Below, in pieces: positions 18,316 through 27,394 of a stretch of 64,000 nt of DNA. This DNA comes from Cytobacillus citreus. GTDB lineage: Bacteria; Bacillota; Bacilli; Bacillales; Cytobacillaceae. Position 1 is the stretch's first letter. Each line of letters starts with the position of its first letter. A program made the position numbers and the translations under genes. The stretch spans positions 779,239 to 843,238 of the forward strand of contig NZ_JAGYPM010000001.1 in the NCBI RefSeq assembly GCF_018343665.1. The letters run 5' to 3'. The notes beneath the pieces were generated by a model. The model did not search any database, was not told where the DNA came from, and worked only from the letters and a program-made list of their open reading frames with translations.

Positions 18316-18335
18316 GAAAAAGGAATGAAGTAAAT

Positions 18336-18830
18336 ATGGAGCAATTTGATTTAACGGTGTCCAACATAATGGATGCCCTTCAACGGGTCAAAGATCCAGA
18401 AATTGATTCAATATCAATTGTTGACTTAGGAATGGTTGAAAAAGTTACAGTGAATGATCATTCGATTTGCATTGACTTGTTGCCAACTTTCATGGGCTGC
18501 CCAGCTCTAGAAATTATTCGCAATAATGTCGTTAACGAGCTTAAAAGATTAAATGATATAAATACTATTAAGGTTCAATACATTTATCATCCACCTTGGA
18601 CTACTGATAGAGTGACAGAAAAGGGAAGAGAAAAATTAAAAGAGTTCGGAATTGCACCACCTCCGAAACAGATCCCTAAGACTGGAGAATGGCATGTTGA
18701 TTGTCCTTATTGTGATTCTACCTATACTTCACTAGAAAACCTCTTTGGTCCTACTGCTTGCCGCAGTATTTTATACTGTAAATCCTGCAAAAATCCATTT
18801 GAAGCAATGAAGCCAGTTTCCACAATGTGA
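18336..18830 (+). CDS. paaD: PaaD, metal-sulfur assembly factor of the epoxidase
   Basis: 164 residues: N-terminal DUF59/MIP18-like domain (VKDPEIDSISIVDLGMV, then PTFMGCPALE) and a C-terminal cysteine pair region (CPYCDS and YCKSCKNPF). PaaD is thought to help mature or regulate the oxygenase complex. ATG 18336 has AAAAGGAATG upstream; an ATG at 18309 overlaps paaC and has no ribosome binding site. Last gene of paaABCD. No paaE reductase follows. Confidence 0.92.
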   Translation: MEQFDLTVSNIMDALQRVKDPEIDSISIVDLGMVEKVTVNDHSICIDLLPTFMGCPALEIIRNNVVNELKRLNDINTIKVQYIYHPPWTTDRVTEKGREKLKEFGIAPPPKQIPKTGEWHVDCPYCDSTYTSLENLFGPTACRSILYCKSCKNPFEAMKPVSTM

Positions 18831-18944
18831 GACCATAAAACCTCATGATTAACATTCACTAGGCTACTAGAAAAATTTAAGTTAATTAAAGTAATAAAGT
18901 AATGCCAAGGTTCAAATAGATTCCTTGTAAACAAAATCGTATAA

Positions 18945-18992
18945 GTAAAACTAAGGCATTCGCTGAAAGGACTTTGCGAGCGCCTAGTTTTT
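18945..18992. repeat. Degenerate family C repeat between paaD and the EthD-like gene
   Basis: TAAAACTAAGGCATTCGC and GCGAGCGCCTAGTTTTT retain the outer arms of the family C hairpin with several substitutions. It could terminate the paaABCD transcript. Confidence 0.65.
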
Positions 18993-19034
18993 CTAATATA
19001 AATATATCAATCTATATGGAAGGGAAGTAATAAA

Positions 19035-19343
19035 ATGGTTAAATTAATCGCATTATACAAGCACCCTGAAAATAAAGAGGAATTTGATAAACATTATTTT
19101 GAAACACATGCTCCACTAACAGCTAAAATACCTGGTCTTCGCAAAATGGAAGTAACAAAGATTGTAGGAAGTCCTATGGGAGGAGATGGAAAATATTATT
19201 TGATGTGTGAAATGTATTATGACAGTCATGATGCTTTACAGACAGCGATGAGAACGGATGAGGGAAAAGCTTCTGGAAAGGACGCAATGAAGTTTGCCGG
19301 TGACCTAATCACACTTATGATCGGTGAAGAAGTTGATGAGTAA
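19035..19343 (+). CDS. EthD-like dimeric alpha-beta barrel protein
   Basis: 102 residues of the EthD family (KLIALYKHPENKEEFDKHYFETHAPL at the N-terminus, split here by description: the HYFETHAPL motif is diagnostic). These small ferredoxin-like-fold proteins accompany oxygenase and catabolic clusters with mostly unknown roles. GGAAGGGAAGTAATAAA precedes the ATG. It overlaps paaF by 8 bases, so it belongs to the paaFG operon; a role with an intermediate of the phenylacetate route is inferred from position only. Confidence 0.85.
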   Translation: MVKLIALYKHPENKEEFDKHYFETHAPLTAKIPGLRKMEVTKIVGSPMGGDGKYYLMCEMYYDSHDALQTAMRTDEGKASGKDAMKFAGDLITLMIGEEVDE

Positions 19344-20112
19344 CTTTGAATATATTGATGCCTACACCGAAGGGCAACTCGGAATCATTGTTCTAAACCG
19401 ACCTAAGGTGCTTAATGCCATTAATCGCAAGATGGTATCTGAAATATTATCTGCAATGGAAGAGTTTGAAGTAGATGATCGTATTCGAGTAATCCATATA
19501 TCCGGAAATGGAAGAGCGTTTGCTGCAGGAGCAGATATTGATGAAATGGCAAATGATCATGCGATCGATTTTGAGCTTCGCAATCAATTTAAGGATTGGG
19601 ATCAGCTGGCTATGATAAAGAAGCCGATCATTGGTTCAGTTCAAGGATTTGCACTTGGAGGTGGTTTTGAACTTGCCCTATGCTGCGATTTGCTTTATGC
19701 GTCTGATGATGCAGAATTCGGCTTTCCCGAGGTGAATCTTGGTGTGATGCCTGGAGCGGGCGGAACCCAGCGATTAACAAAGCTTGTTGGAAAAATGAAG
19801 GCGATGGAATGGCTTTTTACTGGCAAAATAATTTCTGCAAAAGAATCTCTCCAATTTGGGATCGTAAATCAATTGTTTGCGAAGGAAATTCTTCAAGAAG
19901 AAACAATGAAAATAGCAACCTATATTGCAGGGCAAGCACCTTTATCTATTCGTTTAATAAAGGAATCAGTAAATAAAGCAGTGGATACTTCGATAGAAGA
20001 AGGAATGCAATTTGAACGGAAAAATTTCTATCTATTATTTTCTTCCGAAGATCAAAAAGAAGGTATGAAAGCTTTTCAAGAAAAACGTAAGCCCATATTT
20101 AAAGGAAAATAA
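19336..20112 (+). CDS. paaF: Enoyl-CoA hydratase PaaF-like
   Basis: 258-residue crotonase. NRPKVLNAINRKM, GRAFAAGADIDEM, the oxyanion-hole segment ALGGGFELALCCDL, and PEVNLGVMPGAGGTQRL carry both catalytic glutamates of true hydratases. It would hydrate 2,3-dehydroadipyl-CoA in phenylacetate beta-oxidation. ATG 19336 lies within the end of the EthD-like gene (8-base overlap). paaG follows after 17 bases. Confidence 0.9.
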   Translation: MSNFEYIDAYTEGQLGIIVLNRPKVLNAINRKMVSEILSAMEEFEVDDRIRVIHISGNGRAFAAGADIDEMANDHAIDFELRNQFKDWDQLAMIKKPIIGSVQGFALGGGFELALCCDLLYASDDAEFGFPEVNLGVMPGAGGTQRLTKLVGKMKAMEWLFTGKIISAKESLQFGIVNQLFAKEILQEETMKIATYIAGQAPLSIRLIKESVNKAVDTSIEEGMQFERKNFYLLFSSEDQKEGMKAFQEKRKPIFKGK

Positions 20113-20129
20113 GGGGGTGTACATATCCA

Positions 20130-20903
20130 GTGTTTGAAACAATAAAATACGAAATCCGAAAATCTGTTGCCTGGATTACTTTAAACAGGCCTGAAAAATT
20201 AAACGCCTTTACAGAACAAATAAACAGAGAGGTTCAGCAATCTATAAAGAAAGCAAGTAAAGATCCTGAAGTGCGTTGTCTTGTTATCACGGGTGAGGGG
20301 CGTGCATTTTGCTCAGGACAGGATTTAGATGGTGTCCTCGAAGATATGGATCATGGAGAGGTGCTGCGAAATCATTATAATCCTATGGTAATGGAGCTTC
20401 ACAAATGTGAAAAGCCAGTCATTGCGGCAGTTAATGGAGTGGCAGCTGGAGCGGGAATGAGCCTCGCTCTTGCTTGTGATTTTCGCCTATTATCTGAGAA
20501 AGCAAGTTTTATTGAAGCATTTATACATGTTGGATTAGTGCCAGATGCGGGAAATTTATATTATTTGCCTAAGCTCATTGGCTATGCGAAAGCACTTGAG
20601 CTTGCTGTCCTCGGAGATAAGATTTCTGCATATGATGCGGAAAATTTAGGTCTTGCTACAAAGGTAATTCCACTTGAAAGATGGACAGAAGAAGTTACTG
20701 TATTTGCGGAGCGGCTGGCATCGATGCCAACTGTAGCGATTGGATTAATTAAGAAAAATTTAAAATCTAGTTGGAATTTAACGCTTGAAGAAAGTCTCGA
20801 AAAAGATGCACAAGCCCAAAGGATAGCTGGTCTCACATCTGATCATATTGAAGGCGTAAAGTCCTTCATGGAAAAGAGAAAACCCGTTTTTTTAGGAAAA
20901 TAA
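20130..20903 (+). CDS. paaG: 1,2-epoxyphenylacetyl-CoA isomerase PaaG
   Basis: 257-residue crotonase that converts the ring epoxide to the oxepin-CoA and later isomerises delta-3 double bonds. FCSGQDLDGVLEDMDHGEVL and FIEAFIHVGLVPDAGNLYYL are diagnostic; the aspartate in LVPDAG replaces the hydratase glutamate region. GTG start at 20130 after GGGGGTG. A hairpin terminator follows before paaH. Confidence 0.92.
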   Translation: MFETIKYEIRKSVAWITLNRPEKLNAFTEQINREVQQSIKKASKDPEVRCLVITGEGRAFCSGQDLDGVLEDMDHGEVLRNHYNPMVMELHKCEKPVIAAVNGVAAGAGMSLALACDFRLLSEKASFIEAFIHVGLVPDAGNLYYLPKLIGYAKALELAVLGDKISAYDAENLGLATKVIPLERWTEEVTVFAERLASMPTVAIGLIKKNLKSSWNLTLEESLEKDAQAQRIAGLTSDHIEGVKSFMEKRKPVFLGK

Positions 20904-20939
20904 TTTGCCATTTAAAAAGTAATGAACGATTTTGATTTA

Positions 20940-20977
20940 CGAGCACATTGATTTCAAGTGCTCGTCTATTTGTTTTT
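20940..20977 (+). terminator. Internal terminator between paaG and paaH
   Basis: CGAGCAC / GTGCTCG stem around an AT-rich loop, followed by TCTATTTGTTTTT. Confidence 0.7.
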
Positions 20978-21001
20978 AAATTTTTTGTGAGGTGGTAATA
21001 G

Positions 21002-21894
21002 GTGAATAATATTGTCGTGATTGGTTCAGGTGTAATGGGGAAAGGAATTGCCTATGTGAGTGCATTGGGCGGCTTTATGACAACCTTAATTGATATAAAT
21101 GAAAGCCAATTGAATAAGGCAGAACAAGAAATTCAATCCATTTTTGAAAAAGGAGTTACTATTGGGAAATTAAGTCCTGAGTTAGCGGCAGAAGCAAGGG
21201 AAAGGATCGAATTCTCAGTTAGCTTATCAAAGCATGTATTGGAAGCTGATCTTGTGATTGAAGCTGTACCTGAGGTGATGGACATAAAGAAAAATATTTT
21301 TGAAGTGATGGATCAGCATGCGAAAGAAAGCTGCCTTTTTGCAACCAATACTTCAACGATCAGTCCGACAGAAATCGGCTCATATACGAAGAGACCAGAT
21401 AGAGTATTAGCCATGCATTTTTTAATCCTGTTCATAAAATGCCGCTTGTAGAAATAATAAGAGGGTTTGAAACGAGTAATGAAACAGTACAATCTATAAA
21501 ATTAGTTGCACAGAAAATGGGGAAAGAGACAGTAGTCATCAATGAATTTCCTGGATTTGTAACGAGTAGAATAAGTGCTCTTGTAGGAAATGAAGCATTT
21601 TATATGTTGCAAGAAGGTGTTGGAACACCGGAAGAAATAGACAAGGCCATTAAACTGGGACTCAATTATCCTATGGGGCCATTTGAATTAGGGGACTTAG
21701 TCGGGCTTGATACAAGGTTAAATAATCTGAATTATCTCCATTCAAAATTGGGAGAAAAATACCGTCCAGCTCCGCTTTTAGAGCAGTACGTAAAAGCCGG
21801 TAGACTCGGCAGAAAAACTGGACGGGGTGTTTATGATTATTCCAACGGAGGTGACTGGAGCGGTGAAAGAGGCGGTAATAGTAGACGCAGTTAG
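21002..21894 (+). pseudogene. paaH: 3-hydroxyacyl-CoA dehydrogenase PaaH, reading frame shifted by one base
   Basis: NAD-dependent oxidation of 3-hydroxyadipyl-CoA. The first frame (21002-21451) encodes the Rossmann part (VIGSGVMGKGIAYVSALGG) up to AMHF; the second frame (from about 21421) continues with NPVHKMPLVEII, the expected sequence, through GRKTGRGVYDY. One T is missing from the T run at 21418-21423 (six, where seven would restore AMHFFNPVHKM). The sequence at the break, T TTT TTA in the zero frame, is also a canonical -1 slippery heptamer. Options: homopolymer sequencing error, true mutation, or programmed frameshift. The gene overlaps the thiolase by 32 bases. GTG start after GAGGTGG. 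Confidence 0.85.
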
Positions 21895-23062
21895 AACGCC
21901 AATTGGGCGCTATAAAGGAGTATTAAAAAACGTTCGGCCAGATGATTTAGGAGCTATCGTCATTAAAGTATTACTTGAAAGAAATCCATCTATTAATCCA
22001 ATTGAAATAGAGGAGGTCATCCTAGGTAATGCCAACCAAGCAGGAGAGGATAATCGTAATGTAGCACGTATGTCCGCACTTCTTTCAGGGGTACCCGTAG
22101 AGGTTGCTGGCTCCACGATTAATCGATTATGCGGTTCAGGACTGGATGCAGTTAATTATGCAGCAAGAGCAATTATTGCAGGAGAAGGAGAAATTTTTAT
22201 TGCCGGCGGAACCGAAAGTATGACTCGTTCTCCTTTTGTAATGGCAAAACCAGACGCGGATTATCCGCGGGGGAATATGGAATTATATGACACTACGATC
22301 GGATGGCGTTTTACTAACGAAAGGCTGAAACAAATGTATGGTGCGGAAAGTATGCCTGAAACAGCTGAAAATGTTGCTATTAATTATGGGATTTCTCGAG
22401 AGGAACAAGATCGATTTGCATTTGAGAGTCAAATAAAAGCAAAAAGGGCGATTGAAGGTGGAATATTTAAGGATGAGATAATTCCTGTCACCTATACTGA
22501 CCGAAAAGGAAAGATCTCACTCATCGATGAAGACGAGCATCCTCGTCTAGAAACAACATTAGAAAAACTTGCACAATTAAAGCCAATTTTCAGTGGAGGA
22601 TCTGTCACTGCAGGCAATGCTTCAGGTGTAAATGATGGGGCTTCAGCATTGCTATTAATGTCTGGGGATAAAGCTAAAGCTTTGGACTTGAGACCGATTG
22701 CTAAATATATCGTTTCTTCAACCGCAGGCTTAACACCTTCGATTATGGGAATAGGGCCAGTTTTTTCAACTCAGAAGGCTCTTAAGAGAGCGGGTCTGAC
22801 AATAGAGGATATAGACTTAATAGAACTTAATGAAGCTTTTGCCTCACAATCTATTGCATGTATGAAAATGCTTGAAATGGATCCGAAAAAAGTGAATGTC
22901 AATGGAGGAGCCATTGCTTTTGGTCACCCGCTTGGAGCGAGCGGTGCTCGTATTGTGACAACATTACTTCATGAAATGAAGAGAAGAAACTCGAAATATG
23001 GATTAGCCACAATGTGTGTTGGTGTAGGACAAGGGATTTCTACGATTATTGAAAAAGTATAA
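21863..23062 (+). CDS. paaJ: Acetyl-CoA acyltransferase (beta-ketoadipyl-CoA thiolase type)
   Basis: About 400 residues, full-length thiolase. Active-site cysteine in STINRLCGSGLDA, GGTESMTRSPFVMAKP, histidine in NGGAIAFGHPLGASGA, and second cysteine in ATMCVGVGQG. In a paa cluster it would cleave 3-oxoadipyl-CoA to succinyl-CoA and acetyl-CoA; a general beta-ketothiolase is the alternative. I start at GTG 21863 because GGAGGTG lies 10 bases upstream; it is translationally coupled to paaH. Confidence 0.92.
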   Translation: MKEAVIVDAVRTPIGRYKGVLKNVRPDDLGAIVIKVLLERNPSINPIEIEEVILGNANQAGEDNRNVARMSALLSGVPVEVAGSTINRLCGSGLDAVNYAARAIIAGEGEIFIAGGTESMTRSPFVMAKPDADYPRGNMELYDTTIGWRFTNERLKQMYGAESMPETAENVAINYGISREEQDRFAFESQIKAKRAIEGGIFKDEIIPVTYTDRKGKISLIDEDEHPRLETTLEKLAQLKPIFSGGSVTAGNASGVNDGASALLLMSGDKAKALDLRPIAKYIVSSTAGLTPSIMGIGPVFSTQKALKRAGLTIEDIDLIELNEAFASQSIACMKMLEMDPKKVNVNGGAIAFGHPLGASGARIVTTLLHEMKRRNSKYGLATMCVGVGQGISTIIEKV

Positions 23063-23099
23063 ATGGTTGCCGTTATTTATTAATTAATAAATATGAATA

Positions 23100-23148
23100 T
23101 TTCGTTTTATATAGTAGAATAATTGTATAACGTGAGATTTTCGACTGA
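23100..23148 (+). promoter_or_regulatory. paaX promoter region with candidate PaaX operator
   Basis: TATAACG (to 23132), nine bases, CG (23142-23143) and a downstream TATAT reproduce the CG-N9-CG core found at three other promoters, though the right arm is weaker. The distance from a poor -35 (TTTCGT at 23100) is similar, which would suit autoregulation. An 18-base AT palindrome (23075-23092) lies just upstream. Confidence 0.4.
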
Positions 23149-23177
23149 CTATATAAATGAAATGAGGACTGAAGTAG

Positions 23178-24053
23178 TTGAATACGAGATCAATGATATT
23201 TACATTATATGGAGATTACATTTCCCATTATGGAAGTAAAATTTGGATTGGAAGCTTGATCCGGTTACTTAGTGAATTTGGCCATAATGACCAATCAGTT
23301 AGAGCGGCAATTTCGCGAATGAATAAACAAGGCTGGGTACAGTCTGAGAAAATAGGCAATAAAAGCTACTATTCATTAACCACTAGAGGTCAAAAGAGGA
23401 TTGATGAGGCTGCGAAACGAATTTTTAAATTGATGCCGGAGAAATGGGATGGACAGTGGAGAATATTAATGTATACGATCCCAGAGGAAATTCGCAATGT
23501 GAGGGATGAGCTCAGGAAAGAGCTTGTATGGAGCGGATTTGGTTCCCTCTCTAATAGCTGTTGGATATCAGCCAATAATCTTGAAAAACAAGTATTTGAT
23601 CTAATTGAAAAATACGATATTCACAATTATGTAGACTTTTTTATTTCGAAGTATGCGGGTCCGCATGAAAATATTCGTTTAGTCGAAAAAAGCTGGAACC
23701 TTGAGGAGATAAACGGAAAGTATCAAGAGTTTATATCTGAGTATAGTCAAAAGTACATTATTGATAAAAATAAAATACAAAAAGGTCAAATGAGTGATGC
23801 TGAGTGTTTTGTAGAAAGAACGAAGCTCGTTCATGAATATAGGAAGTTTCTTTTTGTTGACCCAGGATTACCAGAGGAATTGCTTCCAGAAAAGTGGTTG
23901 GGAAGCCATGCGTCAGCCCTTTTTAGCGATTATTACAAAGAGCTGGCTGAACCTGCTTCACGATTTTTTGAAAGTATTTTTAAAGAGGGTAATGAGATGA
24001 TGTATAAGGCTAAAGATTATGATGTATTAGATCATCCGTATATTGTTGAATAA
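23178..24053 (+). CDS. paaX: Phenylacetate repressor PaaX
   Basis: 291-residue PaaX-family regulator. N-terminal winged helix (RSMIFTLYGDYISHYGSKIWIG split motif; DQSVRAAISRMNKQGWV recognition region) and a C-terminal effector/dimer domain with WDGQWRILMYTIPE. PaaX proteins repress paa genes and are released by phenylacetyl-CoA. TTG start at 23178 with GAGGACTGAAG upstream. It follows the thiolase after 115 bases and precedes a nitronate monooxygenase-like gene by 47 bases. Confidence 0.93.
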   Translation: MNTRSMIFTLYGDYISHYGSKIWIGSLIRLLSEFGHNDQSVRAAISRMNKQGWVQSEKIGNKSYYSLTTRGQKRIDEAAKRIFKLMPEKWDGQWRILMYTIPEEIRNVRDELRKELVWSGFGSLSNSCWISANNLEKQVFDLIEKYDIHNYVDFFISKYAGPHENIRLVEKSWNLEEINGKYQEFISEYSQKYIIDKNKIQKGQMSDAECFVERTKLVHEYRKFLFVDPGLPEELLPEKWLGSHASALFSDYYKELAEPASRFFESIFKEGNEMMYKAKDYDVLDHPYIVE

Positions 24054-24100
24054 GGGAATCTTCAAATATAAAACATTATTTTCACGAAGAGGGGATTTGG

Positions 24101-25048
24101 TTGAATAACCTTACAAGTTTATTGGGGATAAAATATCCTGTTATCCAAGGTGGAATGGGAAATATAAGCAATGCGATATTAACTGCGGCTGTTTCAGAAG
24201 CTGGAGGCTTAGGTACAATCGGTACAGGAACAATGAGACCGAATGAAGTAGAGGAAATCATTCAGGAGACAAAAAAGAGAACAAAAAAGCCATTTGCGAT
24301 AAATATTGCACTTAGTGTTTCCCCTTATGTAAAGGAAATTCTTTCGCTTGTAATAAAGTATAGCATCCCTATTGTATCACTATCAGCAGGCAATCCTGTG
24401 CCATATGTGCCTAAGCTCCATGAGCATGGAGTAAAGATCATATCGGTTTCTGCATCTGTACGACAAGCAAAAAAAGCGGAGTCTGCAGGTGTTGATGTCA
24501 TAGTTGCAGAGGGATACGAAGCTGCAGGTATCAACTCTTCGCTTGAGATTACTACTCTTTCATTAATACCACAAATCATTAGAGAGGTTCATATACCTGT
24601 TGTTGCAGCTGGTGGCATTGGTGATGGAAAAGGCCTTGCTGCCATGCTTGCACTTGGGGCAAGTGGTGTTCAAATGGGAACAAGATTTATTGCGACAAAA
24701 GAAGCTCCTTTTCATCAAAATTATAAGAAAAAAATAGTGGATGCGACTGATCATGATACTGTAATCATAGGGCGCTCAGTTGGAAAAATTCGAAGAGTGA
24801 TTGATACAGAATATGCAAAGAAGCTTTTACAAATCGAAAAAAAGGGAACGAATCAAGAGCATTTTAATGCCTTAACTTCTGAAGAATTTCATATTATTGG
24901 TGCAATTAATGGCAATAGCAAGGATGGATTTATGAATGGAGGACAAATAAGCGGTCTATTACAAGATATTCCTACTGTGCATGAATTGATGGAACGGATG
25001 ATGGAAGAGGCGAAGCACCAGCTTTCAACTGCGATAAAAATTTTATAA
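24101..25048 (+). CDS. Nitronate monooxygenase / FabK-like flavoprotein
   Basis: 315-residue TIM-barrel FMN protein. N-terminal IKYPVIQGGMGNIS, central AEGYEAAGI, VVAAGGIGDGKG and ALGASGVQMGTRF are the FMN-binding signatures of the NMO/2-nitropropane dioxygenase family. Its physiological substrate is unclear; FabK-type enoyl-ACP reductases are close relatives. TTG start after GAGGGGAT. It appears co-transcribed with paaX, so a role near acyl-CoA metabolism is possible but not shown. Confidence 0.85.
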   Translation: MNNLTSLLGIKYPVIQGGMGNISNAILTAAVSEAGGLGTIGTGTMRPNEVEEIIQETKKRTKKPFAINIALSVSPYVKEILSLVIKYSIPIVSLSAGNPVPYVPKLHEHGVKIISVSASVRQAKKAESAGVDVIVAEGYEAAGINSSLEITTLSLIPQIIREVHIPVVAAGGIGDGKGLAAMLALGASGVQMGTRFIATKEAPFHQNYKKKIVDATDHDTVIIGRSVGKIRRVIDTEYAKKLLQIEKKGTNQEHFNALTSEEFHIIGAINGNSKDGFMNGGQISGLLQDIPTVHELMERMMEEAKHQLSTAIKIL

Positions 25049-25059
25049 AGGCAATTTTT

Positions 25060-25096
25060 AAAAGCATGCAGTATGAATTTGTATGCTTTTCTTCTT
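25060..25096 (+). terminator. Terminator after the NMO-like gene
   Basis: AAAAGCAT and ATGCTTTT arms around a 15-base loop, followed by a T-rich stretch. Confidence 0.65.
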
Positions 25097-25149
25097 GAAA
25101 TCATATAAATAATATACTAATCTAAATATATTAAATTTTTTGAATATTA

Positions 25150-25200
25150 TTGACTGTTATTGTGATCTGATGGTAATATAACGATATAATTACGGTGATG
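25150..25200 (+). promoter_or_regulatory. ABC importer promoter with candidate PaaX operator
   Basis: TTGACT (25150-25155), 18 bases, TAATAT (25174-25179). The operator-like ATATAACG (25176-25183), ATATAATTA, CGGTGATG (25193-25200) overlaps the -10 and shares 'ATATAACG...AATTACG' with the paaA operator. Confidence 0.6.
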
Positions 25201-25330
25201 ACAGTATTTATCATATAAATTTACTGTGAATAAATGTTCTTGAATAATATTCAAGAAGTTCATTACATAGGCAGTCCACACTCCTATTTTTGGTAGTGTT
25301 TAATATTTTTTATTAAAAGGGGGTTTCAAA

Positions 25331-26344
25331 ATGAAAATGAATTTAAAGTCAATATCTTTTGCGTTTGTGGCTGGTTTGCTCTTGTTAAGTGGCTGTGGGA
25401 AAGAGACGGTCAAAAATTCTGGATCGGGTGAAGGAGCAAAGGATAAATACACAATTGGAATTACCCAGTTTGTCGCTCATCCATCTTTAGATGCAGCAAC
25501 GGAAGGATTTAAAAAGGCTTTGGAGGATGAAGGGTTTAAAGATGGAGAGAATGTCGAGTTTGATTTCCAAAATGCACAAGCAGATATGAATAATACTCAA
25601 ACGATCGCTAATAACTTTGTTGGGGATAAGGTTGATTTAATTTTCGCTAATGCTACACCAAGTGCAGTAAGTGCTTTAAATGCAACAAAGGATATTCCAA
25701 TCTTGTTTACTTCAGTCACAGACCCTGTCGGTGCAGGACTTGTTGATGCATTTGATAAACCGGGTGACAATATTACCGGAACAACTGATAACCATCCTGA
25801 AGGTACTGCCAAAACGATAAACTTTATTATTGAAGAGGCTGGAGCAAAAACGATAGGGATCATTTATAATGCTGGTGAGCAAAACTCCGAAGTTCAGGTT
25901 GAAGAAGTGAAGAAACTTGCTGAAGCAAAAGGTGCTAAAATTGTTGAAGCCTCTGTATCAACATCTGCAGAAGTAAAACAAGCAACAGAATCCCTAGTTG
26001 GACGTGTGGATGCTATTTATGTTCCAACAGATAATACTGTTGTTTCGGCATTAGAATCCGTTATTTCTGTTACAAATAGTAAAAAGCTACCTCTTTTCGT
26101 TGGTGAGCTTGATTCAATGAAACGAGGAGCGGTTGCAGCAAGTGGTTTTAGTTATTATGATCTCGGTTTTCAAACTGGAAAAATGGCTGTAGAAATCTTA
26201 AAAGGAAATAAAAAACCTTCTGAGATTCCGGTAGAGCTACCAAGCAGCTTAACATTAATGATTAATAAAAAAGCAGCAGAGGAACAAGGCCTTGAAGTGA
26301 AACAGGAGTGGGAAAAAATTGCAGAATTTTTTGATGGCGAATAA
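25331..26344 (+). CDS. ABC transporter substrate-binding lipoprotein (ABC_sub_bind family, TrpX-like)
   Basis: 337 residues. An N-terminal signal with lipobox LLLLSGC (Cys about residue 22) anchors it outside the membrane. The body starts IGITQFVAHPSLDAATEGF and continues with VDLIFANATPSAVSAL and ILFTSVTDPVGAGLV, typical of the PF04392 binding proteins paired with branched-chain-like permeases and annotated in streptococci as tryptophan/tyrosine importers. GGGGGTTTCAAA precedes the ATG. Position between paa genes and phenylalanine dehydrogenase suggests aromatic amino acid uptake. The 282-base upstream gap holds the NMO terminator and this unit's promoter. Confidence 0.88.
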   Translation: MKMNLKSISFAFVAGLLLLSGCGKETVKNSGSGEGAKDKYTIGITQFVAHPSLDAATEGFKKALEDEGFKDGENVEFDFQNAQADMNNTQTIANNFVGDKVDLIFANATPSAVSALNATKDIPILFTSVTDPVGAGLVDAFDKPGDNITGTTDNHPEGTAKTINFIIEEAGAKTIGIIYNAGEQNSEVQVEEVKKLAEAKGAKIVEASVSTSAEVKQATESLVGRVDAIYVPTDNTVVSALESVISVTNSKKLPLFVGELDSMKRGAVAASGFSYYDLGFQTGKMAVEILKGNKKPSEIPVELPSSLTLMINKKAAEEQGLEVKQEWEKIAEFFDGE

Positions 26345-26362
26345 TAGAGGGTGTGATTCTTA

Positions 26363-27394
26363 ATGTTCACTGCAATATTTGGAGCGTTTGAAGCGGGGAT
26401 AATCTATGCCATAATGGCACTCGGAGTTTACCTATCTTTTCGAGTATTAGATTTTCCTGATTTAACGGTTGATGGGAGCTTTGTAACTGGTGCTGCAGTT
26501 GCAGCAACGATGATCGTTAACGGTATGAACCCATTTATCGCAACAATTCTTGCGCTTATTGCGGGATTTGTGGCAGGCTGTCTTACCGGCGTTCTTCATA
26601 CGTTCGGAAAGATTAACGCTCTCCTCTCGGGAATATTAATGATGATCGCTTTATATTCAATCAATCTGAGAATAATGGGTAAATCTAATGTTCCTTTATT
26701 AAATAGTGAAACGGCTATGACTAATATTAGAGATGCATGGGACAAAACCGGTTTTGATTCAATATTTAATTCAATACTTTCAACAGTGGGTCTAGGTGAT
26801 AGCTTGCCGAGGACTTGGGGAATCCTTATTGTCATGCTGATTGTTACCTTTACAATAAAATTCTTAACAGATCAATTTCTGAAAACCGAAATTGGATTGG
26901 CCATTAGAGCAACTGGTGATAATAAACGTATGATTCGCAGCTTATCGGCTAATACGAATGTTACCGTCATTCTTGGCTTGGGGATTTCAAACGCAATGGT
27001 CGCATTTTCAGGTGCCTTGATTGCTCAACAGGGTGGATTTGCGGATGTAGGTATGGGGATTGGCATGATTATTATCGGTCTTGCCTCCGTCATAATTGGT
27101 GAAGCATTATTTGGAACGAAAACCATTGCCAGAACAACATTAGCCGTTATTGGAGGAGCAATCATTTATAGAATTGTCGTTACACTTGCATTGCGTGTAG
27201 ACTTCCTTGAACCAGGAGATATGAAGCTTATTACCGCGACTATTGTTATTTTAGCCCTGGTCACTCCAAAAATCATTGATTCGACGAAAGAAAAGAAACG
27301 TAAGGCGAGGAAGCAAGCTGAATTTATAGCATTCAATAGTTTGCCTGACGAGAGAAAGGGTGAGGCTGATGCTGAAATTAAGCCAAGTCCATAA
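26363..27394 (+). CDS. ABC transporter permease (branched-chain-like, TrpY-like)
   Basis: 343 residues with about eight or nine membrane helices, of the BPD_transp_2 permease fold. It begins GAFEAGIIYAIMALGVYLSF, and the conserved cytoplasmic loop GLAIRATGDNKRMIRSL contacts the ATPase. A basic tail (KEKKRKARKQ) ends the protein. It follows the binding protein by 18 bases and overlaps the ATPase gene by 26 bases. Confidence 0.9.
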   Translation: MFTAIFGAFEAGIIYAIMALGVYLSFRVLDFPDLTVDGSFVTGAAVAATMIVNGMNPFIATILALIAGFVAGCLTGVLHTFGKINALLSGILMMIALYSINLRIMGKSNVPLLNSETAMTNIRDAWDKTGFDSIFNSILSTVGLGDSLPRTWGILIVMLIVTFTIKFLTDQFLKTEIGLAIRATGDNKRMIRSLSANTNVTVILGLGISNAMVAFSGALIAQQGGFADVGMGIGMIIIGLASVIIGEALFGTKTIARTTLAVIGGAIIYRIVVTLALRVDFLEPGDMKLITATIVILALVTPKIIDSTKEKKRKARKQAEFIAFNSLPDERKGEADAEIKPSP

